From Oxalobacter vibrioformis (GTDB lineage: Bacteria; Pseudomonadota; Gammaproteobacteria; Burkholderiales; Burkholderiaceae_D), in assembly GCF_027118995.1 (NCBI RefSeq), contig NZ_CP098242.1, positions 2,395,001-2,459,000 on the forward strand: a DNA stretch of 64,000 bases, given 5' to 3'. Made by a program: the position numbers and the translations under genes. A model generated the notes under the pieces. The model was not told the DNA's origin. It saw only the letters and a program-made list of their open reading frames with translations, and ran no database searches. How positions within the stretch are numbered: the first letter of the stretch is position 1; every line of letters starts with the position of its first letter. Shown piece by piece: positions 17,265 to 25,224 of the stretch.

Positions 17265-17714
17265 TCAGGAATTGACAATCTTCAGGCTGTTTGCCTTGAA
17301 CTCCATTTCCTTGAAAAGCTTTTTCTTGGTCTTTTGCACGCGGCCGGTAATTTCGAGAGTCGTGGACTCCGATACCTCCTTGTTTTTGAAGAGGCTGTCC
17401 TCGATTGTCACGCTCATGGTGCCGGTACCGTCTTCAAAGCGGTATACCTTGCTGCCGGTTTTTTTCACCAGCTTGCCCTTGACGGTGACATCCTCATTAT
17501 AGACCGGGTCTATCCTCAGTTCCTTGATCGTGACAACATCCTTGCTGCTGGACTTTTCAATGCCGAGCACTTCTTTCAGCCGGTCTTTAGAAGAAGTCTT
17601 GGATGAGGAACTGGAGCTGCCGGGGCCGCTGTACTGTGCGTAGGAATAATTGGTGATGCCGACAAAAATACCGGCGCATACCATCAGAATCATTCCCAGT
17701 CTTGAATTAAACAT
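17265..17714 (-). CDS. BOF/NirD-YgiW-YdeI-like periplasmic OB-fold protein 1
   Basis: The 149-residue protein begins at ATG 17714 after GGAGG. It has a signal peptide (MFNSRLGMILMVCAGIFVG..., cleaved near YAQYSGPG), a Ser-rich linker and a BOF domain: DVTVKGKLVKKTGSKVYRFE, DGTGTMSVTIEDSLF and TLEITGRVQKT. In Enterobacteria YgiW/YdeI-type proteins are exported OB-folds linked to tolerance of peroxide, polymyxin and other stress; the ligand is not settled. Three further BOF genes lie within 5 kb. This member has an insertion between the signal and the domain, with six consecutive Ser near residue 35. Confidence 0.8.
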   Translation of the reverse strand: MFNSRLGMILMVCAGIFVGITNYSYAQYSGPGSSSSSSKTSSKDRLKEVLGIEKSSSKDVVTIKELRIDPVYNEDVTVKGKLVKKTGSKVYRFEDGTGTMSVTIEDSLFKNKEVSESTTLEITGRVQKTKKKLFKEMEFKANSLKIVNS

Positions 17715-17833
17715 AATGCCTCCATTTGAGTATTGTGCTGCATGAAAACAGGATGGCAAAGCGGTCATCGGGTGGACGACAGATGAGAACGCTGTTAACC
17801 ACTATAACATTGATCGATAAAGCCTGACAACCA

Positions 17834-18010
17834 GGTTACGCCCTCCTTAACTGGCCTGCTGCAAAGCGGCTTTTTCCCGCCTGCCTTCGTTGCCGGTTCA
17901 AAATTGACCTCGCCGTATGTTCAATACGCCATCGTCCAATTTTGTCCCTGCGTCTCGACAGACAAGAAAAATCCGCTTTTCGCCCACGGCAAATTAATGA
18001 GGGCGTAACC
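17834..18010. mobile_element. MITE-like element, copy 1
   Basis: This 177-bp noncoding element has 17-bp terminal inverted repeats: GGTTACGCCCTCCTTAA (17834-17850) and the complement of GGTTACGCCCTCATTAA (17994-18010), with one mismatch. The interior begins CCTGCTGCAAAGC and ends near TTTTCGC, as in the copies at 52.99, 54.40 and 63.39 kb. No transposase is encoded. Confidence 0.65.
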
Positions 18011-18057
18011 ATAAAAACAACTAAATACCAAAGCCCGCGAGGCAGGCGAAAAAGCCG

Positions 18058-18441
18058 CTATCCTCCCGGGAAATAAGGCAGGCGGAGCGTCTGGACCCGC
18101 AGGACATGCTCGCCCGATACCATTCTTTTCAGTTCGCCCTTGATCACGATTTTCTGGTTTTTCAGGAGAGCCATATTGCCGGAAACCGGGCGTCTGATCC
18201 GGGTGGCGATTTCTCCCGTATCATCGGCAAAAAGATAACGCCTGGTGCCAGGGCAGCCGACCAGTTTGCCTGTCAGCCTGACATGCTGGCCGTATGCGGG
18301 GGTCTCAAGCAGGCCTTTCACAGTTTTTTCTGTCGCCGTCATCGCTGGCATGGCCGCTATGCGGCAGGTTGTGCGAAAACCCCTGCAGGCAGGCTGCCTG
18401 CCCCATGCGGGTATGGACGATTGTGCGGATACTGCAAGCAT
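18058..18441 (-). CDS. BOF/YgiW-like OB-fold protein 2
   Basis: The product is 127 residues. Residues 40-125 fit a BOF domain: GQHVRLTGKLVGCPGTRRYL, FADDTGEIATRIRR and KIVIKGELKRM. The N terminus (MLAVSAQSSIPAWGRQPACR) is not a clean signal peptide, so either the start is wrong or the exported form is degraded; no better start with a ribosome site was found. The gene is convergent to the MITE copy, and it is the most diverged of the four BOF paralogs here. Its domain has lost the YEF/YRF aromatic pattern of its siblings. Confidence 0.6.
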   Translation of the reverse strand: MLAVSAQSSIPAWGRQPACRGFRTTCRIAAMPAMTATEKTVKGLLETPAYGQHVRLTGKLVGCPGTRRYLFADDTGEIATRIRRPVSGNMALLKNQKIVIKGELKRMVSGEHVLRVQTLRLPYFPGG

Positions 18442-18646
18442 GCTGCTTTTCCTTTCTTCCTGAAATCACGCGCTCAGGCTCACCTCCTTCAAGCCCAGCG
18501 ACTATTTCAATCCCAAAGAGACAGAAGGCTTTTGTTTTGCCTTAAACTTTTCTCAATTAATCCGATTGCATCTTACGTATCCCTTATATTTTATTTGTGA
18601 AAAATAATTAAAAATTGACAAAAAAGAGCAACAAAGAGTGCAAATA

Positions 18647-19093
18647 ATGAAAAATAAAAGAATAAGGCGGGCAACCAAAGCCGACCATGCCGCCATCCTG
18701 ACAGTCTGGATGCAGTCGGTTTCTGCCACCCACCATTTTCTTGACCCGATGGACTTTGACACCCTCTACACGCAATTGCGCGATCTCTGGCTGGGTGGCC
18801 TCGAGGTAATCCGCGTTCAGGAAACGGGCGGTGTTATCACGGGCTTTATTGGCATCAATCCGCCAAAAGTGGAGATGCTCTTTGTTGCACCCGCATTCAT
18901 GGGAAAAGGCATTGGCCGCGCCCTGCTGGATTCTGTCAGGAAAGACTGGCCCGGGCTTTTTGTAGACGTCAATGAGCAAAACGAGGCCGCCACCCGCTTT
19001 TACCAGCAATACGGCTTTGAAGAAACCGGTCATTCACCCCTTGACGGGCAGGGTAAAGCCTATCCCTTTATTCATATGAAATTGCCGGAGTGA
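18647..19093 (+). CDS. GNAT-family N-acetyltransferase (YjaB-like)
   Basis: The 148-residue protein transfers an acetyl group from acetyl-CoA to an unknown amine. The CoA-binding loop is clear in LFVAPAFMGKGIGRALLDSV (the R/Q-x-x-G-x-G/A pattern) near residue 85. VDVNEQNEAATRFYQQYGFE near 107 and the start RRATKADHAAILTVWMQSVS with ATHHFLD match the E. coli YjaB subgroup. I chose ATG 18647; a GTG at 18638 would add three residues. A very AT-rich stretch upstream (18560-18640) probably holds the promoter. Confidence 0.8.
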   Translation: MKNKRIRRATKADHAAILTVWMQSVSATHHFLDPMDFDTLYTQLRDLWLGGLEVIRVQETGGVITGFIGINPPKVEMLFVAPAFMGKGIGRALLDSVRKDWPGLFVDVNEQNEAATRFYQQYGFEETGHSPLDGQGKAYPFIHMKLPE

Positions 19094-19283
19094 TGCCCTT
19101 TGCTTGTGTTGTTTGCTACGATGAGATGTGTCTCGAGATTGGGGTGACGTTTGATTGTTGCGGATGCAGAAATGGTTCCCTGTGTCGAGTGATTCTCCAT
19201 ATCGGCATATTACCGGCATGGGCAACAGAGTTGCCCATCCTGTGGCCCTCACTTCGGTGTGTTGCCATTCCGTATGCCACCAT

Positions 19284-19405
19284 CACGTAGCGTGTGCTGA
19301 GCCTGCGGCGAAGCGCACGACCCCGGATGCTGGCAAAAAGAAAGCACTCACCCCTGGCGAACGCCCATCGTGCGCCGCATTGCATTTGGCACACGCTACA
19401 ACGTG
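19284..19405. repeat. inverted-repeat unit, copy 2 (122 bp)
   Basis: Imperfect arms CACGTAGCGTGTGC (19284-19297) and GCACACGCTACAACGTG (19389-19405) continue inward through GCGCACGA and TCGTGCGC, so the unit can fold into a long hairpin. It is nearly identical to 47161-47282 and lies directly beside an autotransporter 3' end, where it could act as a terminator. Confidence 0.75.
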
Positions 19406-19408
19406 GCA

Positions 19409-19640
19409 TCAGAACCGGTAATTAAACCTTACATTCCCCATAAAGCCGTCGCGCTCCCCGGCAAAGCCCTCCAGCGCCAGGTCAAGGGATGCATTACGCA
19501 TAGACGCCGGGACCCAGGTCAGCCCCAGCTCACCAACGAAGGTAGAGCCGCCCATATCCGTTTCCTTCAGGTTGTACCCGTGTACCCGGCCGCCAGCCTT
19601 GCCGTCAAATTTGAACTCATAAGCCAGCCCCGCATGGGAG
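19409..19640 (-). pseudogene. autotransporter beta-domain 3' fragment
   Basis: About 230 bp on the minus strand encode the last 75 residues of an autotransporter barrel (GLAYEFKFDGKAGGRVHGYN ... NVRFNYRF), almost identical in DNA to 47286-47510. Beyond 19640 the similarity stops abruptly and the frame runs into unrelated sequence. Together with the adjacent repeat, about 350 bp are shared with the 47 kb locus, so this is a recent partial duplicate or the stump of a deleted gene. Confidence 0.75.
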
Positions 19641-19896
19641 GCGTTTTTCTGCGTGGGCAGCAAGGTTTCCCCTTGCCGGGTGGTGGTCTGCCCCGTTGTG
19701 CCATTGCAGGGATAGATAACCCTGTTTTCCGGATGAGGCTGCCGGGATAATGCCCCGCTGAAAACGGACGATACTGCCCTTGTGCGGAAACAGGTTTTTC
19801 TCGCCGGTTTTTTCGGAAAAAACCATTGTGATTGCCTCACCATCTACCGTATTATCATGAGAAGGGCATTTTCAACCAACCGCAACGGAGGGGATC

Positions 19897-20535
19897 ATGA
19901 AAATCGGCATTATCGGTGCAACAGGAAAATCCGGCAGCCTGCTTGCGGCAGAAGCCTTGAAGCAGGGGCATGACGTCACAGGCATTGTCCGCTTTGTCAA
20001 CCGTGTCAGGGACAGCCGTATCCATGTTCTGGAAAGCGATCTTTTCGAGCTCAACCGCAACACGCTGAAAAGCTTTGATGTGGTTATCAATGCCTTTCGG
20101 GCGCCTTCGGGCAAGGAAGAAGAACATCTCACCTCGGTGGAGCACCTGATTGCGGTGTTTGAAGACCTGCCGGACGTGCGTTTCATGATGGTAGGCGGGG
20201 CAGGGAGCCTTTATGTCGATTTGCAAAAGAAAATCCCGCTGTATACCACGCCCGATTTCCCGAAAGACTTTCTGCCCACTGCTGCCAATATGGCAAAGGC
20301 ATTTTCCCTGCTTGAAAAAAGCACGATCAACTGGACTTACATGAGCCCGGCAATCGAATTTGATTATGAGGGAAAGCGCACAGGCCGCTACACGCTCGGA
20401 AAGGATAATGTCATCACCAACACCAGGGGTGAGTCTTACATCAGCTATGCGGACTATGCCCTGGCGATGATTGATGAAGTCAAAAACCAGGCCTTTATCC
20501 GCCAGCGCTTTACCGCCGTATCAGAAAGAGGGTAA
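19897..20535 (+). CDS. NAD(P)-binding Rossmann protein (NmrA/YwnB-like)
   Basis: The 212-residue protein opens with MKIGIIGATGKSGSLLAAEA, which contains the dinucleotide-binding GxxGxxG of atypical short-chain dehydrogenases. Other family features are VVINAFRAPSG, RFMMVGGAGSLYV and the late WTYMSPAIEFDYEGKRTGRY. Proteins of the YwnB/NmrA-like group bind NAD(P)H and act as reductases or redox sensors; the substrate cannot be predicted. The start follows GGAGGGGATC. The gene stands alone between an autotransporter stump and a convergent DUF2569-like gene. Confidence 0.85.
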   Translation: MKIGIIGATGKSGSLLAAEALKQGHDVTGIVRFVNRVRDSRIHVLESDLFELNRNTLKSFDVVINAFRAPSGKEEEHLTSVEHLIAVFEDLPDVRFMMVGGAGSLYVDLQKKIPLYTTPDFPKDFLPTAANMAKAFSLLEKSTINWTYMSPAIEFDYEGKRTGRYTLGKDNVITNTRGESYISYADYALAMIDEVKNQAFIRQRFTAVSERG

Positions 20536-20558
20536 GAGAAGAAAGGGGGGCGCCCCTT

Positions 20559-21077
20559 TCAGTCATCCGTTTTGAGGGGAAGGGGGTCACCCTTTTTCGG
20601 ATAGGTTCGCCTGACCCGCCGGGACATCAGCAGGTAAACCGTGCAGCCGGCCCGGATAATGACACCGGTAAGCAGCACATCCGAATAGCGCATGATGTTG
20701 GAGATAACATCACCATAGCCATACATCAGCGCAGGCAGGCAAAAGGCAAAGGAATGGCCGATCGGACCCGAGATCCAGAGTGCGGCAATTGCCCAGAATA
20801 CCGAGCTTTTCTGGCGGCGTTTGAAAAGCATGGCGCCGCCGATCATGCTGATTGCCGCGCAGGTGATGACAACAAAAAGCACTGCGGTACGGAAGTAGTA
20901 CCAGGTATAACGCTCCTGCAGCTGCGGAAAATCCAGTGATGCCGCAAGCAACTGGCTCCTGATGCCGATCATGATCAGAAGCGGCCATAAGACCAGCATG
21001 GCAAAAACCAGTACGCCGAGCCAGCCGAAGACGCCCGCGCGTCTCATCCCCTTACGTTTTTTCCCCTGCATTCGCAT
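20559..21077 (-). CDS. four-segment membrane protein, DUF2569-like
   Basis: The 172-residue protein has a basic N terminus (MRMQGKKRKGMRR) and four hydrophobic segments, near 18-42, 65-87, 93-115 and 132-150. The ending YLLMSRRVRRTYPKK resembles the YFxxSKRVKxTF signature at the C terminus of DUF2569 proteins. Function is unknown for that family. The assignment is moderate because the rest of the sequence shows only the general layout. Confidence 0.55.
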   Translation of the reverse strand: MRMQGKKRKGMRRAGVFGWLGVLVFAMLVLWPLLIMIGIRSQLLAASLDFPQLQERYTWYYFRTAVLFVVITCAAISMIGGAMLFKRRQKSSVFWAIAALWISGPIGHSFAFCLPALMYGYGDVISNIMRYSDVLLTGVIIRAGCTVYLLMSRRVRRTYPKKGDPLPLKTDD

Positions 21078-21169
21078 GCCTCACGCTTAAAGCTGATACC
21101 CCATTATCTCATAAAAAAAGGCCGGCCCATCCTTGACGCCGGCCCAATCGCGTTATCATCGCAGCACCG

Positions 21170-21541
21170 TTATGGTTGGATAATGGTCAGCCTTTTGACA
21201 TCGATTTCAGGTGATTTCATGAATTCCTTTTCCACTTCACCATAGATCTCGACAATCGTCCTGTCCGTTACCTTCAGGTTATAGAAGTATTTGTCGTCGA
21301 TTTCCACGCGGATGGCGCCAGTGTCATCCTTGAATTCATAGCGCTCTTTTTTGAGTTTTTTGGTGATTTTGCCGCGCAGCAGCACTTCCTGGTCATCCAC
21401 CGGATTTTTCAGGACTTCGGCTACCGTCGTCAGGCTGGTTCCCTGGCCTGGCCCCACATACTGCGCATGTGCGATTCCAAAAACACCAATGAGTATGACG
21501 GCACAACCCGCCACCATCAGTCTTGTTAACGCCTTTGCCAT
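21170..21541 (-). CDS. BOF/YgiW-like periplasmic OB-fold protein 3
   Basis: The protein is 123 residues and starts at ATG 21541, five bases after AGGAG. A signal peptide (MAKALTRLMVAGCAVILIGV, cleaved near AHAQYVGPG) precedes a full BOF domain: VLLRGKITKKLKKERYEFKD, DTGAIRVEIDD and TIVEIYGEVEKE, ending VKRLTIIQP. This is the closest in the set to E. coli YgiW/YdeI. It lies 170 bp downstream of another BOF gene in the same direction, and the two are about half identical by eye, pointing to tandem duplication. Export to the periplasm follows from the signal. Confidence 0.85.
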   Translation of the reverse strand: MAKALTRLMVAGCAVILIGVFGIAHAQYVGPGQGTSLTTVAEVLKNPVDDQEVLLRGKITKKLKKERYEFKDDTGAIRVEIDDKYFYNLKVTDRTIVEIYGEVEKEFMKSPEIDVKRLTIIQP

Positions 21542-21710
21542 AAAAACTCCTTTCAAGTTGTCCCAAGAGAAGGGGTTCTCCCCATAGCATACACCAAACC
21601 CGGCATCATTCGATGGATTTCTGGTAGTTAGGCTGAGCCTAACTGGAACGGTTTTCCGGAAATTTTCAGGAAACCTCCGCCGGTCCGTGCATCATGCGGA
21701 AAAACACGGG

Positions 21711-22085
21711 TTACGGATTGATAACAGTGAGGCGGAAAACCTCGACAACAGGTGACTTCGTAAAAACGTTATCCACTTCACCGAAAATTTCCACCAGCGT
21801 GCTTTCTGTCACTTTCTGGTTGTAAAAGAGCCGTTCATTGATTTTTACCCGGATCGTGCCGCTTGTATCCTTGAATTCGTAATATTTTTTACCGAATTTC
21901 TGCGTGATATACCCCTTGAGGATCACCTGCTGGCCATCAACCGGTTTTTTCAGTATCTGCGCGACCGAAGCATCCGCCTTCATCTCGCCCGGCCCCAGGT
22001 ATTGCGCCTGCGATGCACCGGCAAATACCAGAAAAAGAACAGCTGACAGCACGCTGATTAACGTCTTTACTTTACCCTTCAACAT
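21711..22085 (-). CDS. BOF/YgiW-like periplasmic OB-fold protein 4
   Basis: The 124-residue protein has a signal peptide (MLKGKVKTLISVLSAVLFLV, cleaved near SQAQYLGPG) and the BOF core VILKGYITQKFGKKYYEFKD, TSGTIRVKINERLFYN and TLVEIFGEVDNV. The QYxGPG sequence after cleavage, also present in the products at 21170 and 17265 (QYSGPG), marks them as one family. It ends FRLTVINP against LTIIQP in its tandem partner. It begins the two-gene BOF group, just downstream of the hexanucleotide repeat. Confidence 0.85.
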   Translation of the reverse strand: MLKGKVKTLISVLSAVLFLVFAGASQAQYLGPGEMKADASVAQILKKPVDGQQVILKGYITQKFGKKYYEFKDTSGTIRVKINERLFYNQKVTESTLVEIFGEVDNVFTKSPVVEVFRLTVINP

Positions 22086-22354
22086 GATTGACTCCCCTCA
22101 CAATTAAACAAAAAACCACCCTGGCTACCGTTGCGCAGCTCATAGTTTCTATCAGGCAGGAAAACAGGCGCCGGCATTCTGATACGGATCAGTAAAAGCG
22201 CAGGAGAGGGCGACAAAGAAAGAAAATATTGCCGACACCCATGATGAGAAAAGCGCACGAATCGTGCCACGAAACCGGCACGGCGGAAAAAACCGTTCGT
22301 GACACCTCATGATGGAAAATGTCAGACGATCGGCGTCACGAAGCGGTAACCTAT
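22086..22354. other. intergenic stretch before the hexamer repeat
   Basis: Nothing convincing is seen here apart from the probable promoter region of the BOF gene at 22085. Overlapping frames in this stretch are extensions of the repeat and lack ribosome sites. Confidence 0.4.
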
Positions 22355-22654
22355 CCATAGCCATAGCCATAGCCATAGCCATAGCCATAGCCATAGCCAT
22401 AGCCATAGCCATAGCCATAGCCATAGCCATAGCCATAGCCATAGCCATAGCCATAGCCATAGCCATAGCCATAGCCATAGCCATAGCCATAGCCATAGCC
22501 ATAGCCACAGCCACAGCCACAGCCACAGCCACAGCCACAGCCACAGCCACAGCCACAGCCACAGCCACAGCCACAGCCACAGCCACAGCCACAGCCACAG
22601 CCACAGCCACAGCCACAGCCACAGCCACAGCCACAGCCACAGCCACAGCCACAG
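22355..22654. repeat. hexanucleotide tandem repeat, 25 CCATAG + 25 CCACAG
   Basis: The tract is uninterrupted. Positions 22355-22504 hold 25 copies of CCATAG and positions 22505-22654 hold 25 copies of CCACAG, differing by one transition. Because the unit is a multiple of three, several frames stay open through it (Ile-Ala/Thr-Ala on plus; Met-Ala/Val-Ala, Leu-Trp and Tyr/Cys-Gly on minus). None has a ribosome site or an ordered flanking domain, so I do not call a gene. Such tracts change length by slippage. Confidence 0.97.
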
Positions 22655-22805
22655 CAAAGAAAGCCTGGCAGGCAGAGCCGCCAGGCGTACATATGCCGCC
22701 TGATGCGGCATGGCGCACACGGGGCTTTTATCATCGATGTGTTATGCAAAATATGGCATCATGCTCCTTTGACGGGATAACCCCTGAGTGTGACAAACAC
22801 CCTGT

Positions 22806-23252
22806 ATGGACAAGAAAATCACCTACCATCGCAATCCGCACATAGCCTTTCCCCTGGGCTTTGGCGATATGCGCTCGCAAAGCGCTTTTGCCGAGATTTA
22901 CCTGAAGGACAGGGATGCCTGGCGCACGGTGCGAATCGAAGCCATCGGGTATGACGACTACACCAAAAAAGAAGCCGAAAGAGGTGGCTCGCTGGACCGG
23001 ATATTCCCCGGCATCACCCGCAGCATGGGGCGCCTGCCCGATCCGGATGCCCTTTGGCTCTATACCGTGACCGCTTTTACCACCAAAGCCGCAAAAAACG
23101 AAAGCCTCCTTATTCTCCCGACAGGAGAAGATGATATCCGGGTGGAATGGTTTGACGACTTTCATGCCGCGCTGGACTGGTGCGAAAGCGAATACGGCAT
23201 CAGGCCGTCGGACGTCAAAAAAACCTCACCAGACCGCGATACCCGGCGTTGA
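22806..23252 (+). CDS. hypothetical protein
   Basis: The 148-residue soluble protein (MDKKITYHRNPHIAFPLGFG) is rich in aromatic and charged residues. It has no signal peptide or membrane segment. The end WFDDFHAALDWCESEYGIRP reads as an ordered helix, followed by a basic, hydrophilic tail. Its codon use fits the region and the frame is intact, which supports a real gene, although the ribosome site is weak. I recognise no family. It lies downstream of the hexamer tract, whose length could affect its transcription if the promoter lies on the far side. Confidence 0.55.
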   Translation: MDKKITYHRNPHIAFPLGFGDMRSQSAFAEIYLKDRDAWRTVRIEAIGYDDYTKKEAERGGSLDRIFPGITRSMGRLPDPDALWLYTVTAFTTKAAKNESLLILPTGEDDIRVEWFDDFHAALDWCESEYGIRPSDVKKTSPDRDTRR

Positions 23253-23399
23253 GCAAGGTGAATATACCCATGAAGCAAATCGCCCCTGCGACAGGGTGAA
23301 CCCCATTTTTCCCATTTTTCGGACGGTTTTGTGCCGCCCGCTTTCATCCAGGCTGATCTGAAAACCGCAAAAAACCGGCGGCGCCCCCTTGCTGAAAAC

Positions 23400-23532
23400 C
23401 CTTGCCTGCTCTTGCTCTTAAGGCGATGTGACAAAGATTCGCACAAACAGCCTTTTCCCCCTTGACAGCGGGGTATAACGATAGATGTATAGCGCGGATT
23501 GTGCTTTTTTATTTTTATACCAAGGAGGACGC
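23400..23532 (+). promoter_or_regulatory. leader of the gene at 23533
   Basis: This stretch contains GTGACAAAG, GCACAAAC, then CCCCCTTGACAGCGGGG followed by TATAAC (TTGACA at 23462-23467, TATAAC at 23474-23479). The order ACAAA, ACAAA, TTGxCAGC, TATAAC also occurs before the portal gene and, less exactly, before the lysis genes. The ribosome site AAGGAGG precedes ATG 23533. Confidence 0.4.
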
Positions 23533-25086
23533 ATGTCTGTTTTTGATGATGGCGACGAGGCTGGCGTGAGCCCGAAACCCAAAGGGATGTGGGGTACGCC
23601 CGAACTGGAAGAAACGCCCGCAATGAAAGCAGTGCTCAAGGGATTTGATACGATCGGGCAGCCATATCCTGATCCACCTTCCTGGCACCAAAAGACACCG
23701 GAAATGGAGATGCCTGATTTCAATACATCAGGATATCAGATGCCGAAACCACCTGATACTGATGACATGTTTGGGGCCGCTAAAACCGGGTTTACGGGAC
23801 TGTCAGGCAGCACAAGCCTTCGGGATGGCTATTTCCAGCGGCCTGAGCACCAACCGTATTCGGCCAACTTTAATCCGAATGCGGCCAGGTCGCGCTTACC
23901 CAACGCCCTGGGCGCCAACTGGAATTTGGGTGATACGAATAGCCAAGGCGACGACCCGCTTGGGGGGTTACTGGCAGCCTTTAAAGGAATACAAGATGCC
24001 AGTGAACCGGCAAGGCAACCTCAAAAGCGGGTTCAATCTGCGAATGTATCGCTTCCCAAAGCCAATGTTCAGGGCAACCCGAACACCCATGTGCCTGTTA
24101 ATCTGGCGCAGGCTCATCCAGTGTCCTCTGAGCCAGTGTCCGCTACTCCAGCGCAGACTAATGCTGTGTCGACTCATCCTGCCAAGAATGAGACCACAAG
24201 GTATTCCCCGCATATTGACCATGAATTAATGCGAAATGCCGAGGCATACAGCGTGGGCAACCTGTTCGGAGATATGTATGGTGGTGCAGCAGGTGCAATC
24301 CGGGATTACGGTTCCAGTGCGACAGGCATCATGCACGGGGACCATGCAGGCAAGTCGCTTGAGCGTGTGTATAACGAAGATCCCGTTCGGTACAGTCAAG
24401 GCTCGACAGCACCAAGGCTCATTAATGGCAATACCCCTCTGGAATTCATCCGCAAAACACGCCAGGCCGAGGTTGACGGGCTATGGGAAGATGCCGAGCA
24501 CCTTTACCAGGGATTCAATATCAAGAAGGGCGAATTTACCCTGAGCTTGATGGAGCTCAAGCTGTTTACCGATGGGCTGATGCAACAGGTTGACCCGCAT
24601 TTTGTGGCGGACAGGAATTTGCCGGGTAAAATAGGCCAACTCAAGCAACAGATCGCTGCCGGAAAACAGGCTGATGCCGGACAGCAGAGCAGGGATCTTG
24701 GAGATGCCATCCGCAGTCTCAGGAAAGGATTTTACAAGGATTTCCTGGGGCAGAAGATGATCGATGCCGGAATTTTCATGGCAACGCGGCAGGTTTCTGT
24801 TGGTGCTGAAGCGTTCTACCAGTTAATCAGGACGATGAGCACGATTCATGCTGATGATGTGTTACAGCATGGAGAAGGAGACTTCCTGAGGGCCATCGGC
24901 ATGGGAGCAGACTCCGCTGCCAGAACCGGCATGTTCAACAAGAGCATGCAGATCATGAGCCGCCAGCTTTCCGGCCCTCATAAACTGATGTTTGACTACC
25001 TGATGAGTAATGTCACCGACAAGATGAAGGAAGAAGTAATCCTTCGTGCAAGACGTGATGCTCTACGGTTTAATAGACCTGAATAG
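23533..25086 (+). CDS. unassigned large protein preceding a Sel1 pair
   Basis: The 517-residue protein starts at ATG 23533 directly after AAGGAGG; a longer in-frame start at 23485 has none. The N-terminal 230 residues are Pro/Asn/Gln-rich and low in order. Residues 235-290 are Gly-rich (NLFGDMYGGAAGAIRDYGSS). The C-terminal half is helical and charged and ends RRDALRFNRPE. No signal peptide is visible. I recognise no family. Its style, with a disordered head, helical tail and an upstream motif like that of the phage cassette, links it to the proteins at 5698, 7699 and 10960. Like the gene at 10960, it is followed by Sel1 genes. Confidence 0.65.
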   Translation: MSVFDDGDEAGVSPKPKGMWGTPELEETPAMKAVLKGFDTIGQPYPDPPSWHQKTPEMEMPDFNTSGYQMPKPPDTDDMFGAAKTGFTGLSGSTSLRDGYFQRPEHQPYSANFNPNAARSRLPNALGANWNLGDTNSQGDDPLGGLLAAFKGIQDASEPARQPQKRVQSANVSLPKANVQGNPNTHVPVNLAQAHPVSSEPVSATPAQTNAVSTHPAKNETTRYSPHIDHELMRNAEAYSVGNLFGDMYGGAAGAIRDYGSSATGIMHGDHAGKSLERVYNEDPVRYSQGSTAPRLINGNTPLEFIRKTRQAEVDGLWEDAEHLYQGFNIKKGEFTLSLMELKLFTDGLMQQVDPHFVADRNLPGKIGQLKQQIAAGKQADAGQQSRDLGDAIRSLRKGFYKDFLGQKMIDAGIFMATRQVSVGAEAFYQLIRTMSTIHADDVLQHGEGDFLRAIGMGADSAARTGMFNKSMQIMSRQLSGPHKLMFDYLMSNVTDKMKEEVILRARRDALRFNRPE

Positions 25087-25179
25087 AAATTTATCCGGTC
25101 CCTGAAAAGGCCAGGGGGACATTCTGACAAAATAGTTCTCCCCCGCAGGATAAAGTTTATTTATTTTTTTGCCGTTTGG

Positions 25180-25204
25180 GGATAAGCTTCATAGAAGCTT
25201 ATCC
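25180..25204 (+). other. perfect hairpin just upstream of the first Sel1 gene
   Basis: GGATAAGCTTC and GAAGCTTATCC form an 11-bp perfect stem with loop ATA, followed by TTCCTTTTT and, 20 bases later, the Sel1 start. It may act as a partial terminator that lowers Sel1 expression relative to the gene before it. Confidence 0.6.
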
Positions 25205-25224
25205 TTCCTTTTTGTGGAGATACC

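Noticed and set aside
22355..22654. Possible CRISPR-like array
   Set aside because: There are no spacers; the unit is six bases and continuous.
22152..22845. Long overlapping frames through the hexamer repeat (up to 188 codons, all Ala-Val/Ala-Met, Ile-Ala/Thr-Ala, Leu-Trp or Tyr-Gly/Cys-Gly)
   Set aside because: They are open only because a six-base unit is a multiple of three; no ribosome site, signal or ordered flanking domain supports translation.
23485..23532. Upstream start for the 23533 gene
   Set aside because: No ribosome site precedes it, whereas AAGGAGG stands directly before ATG 23533.
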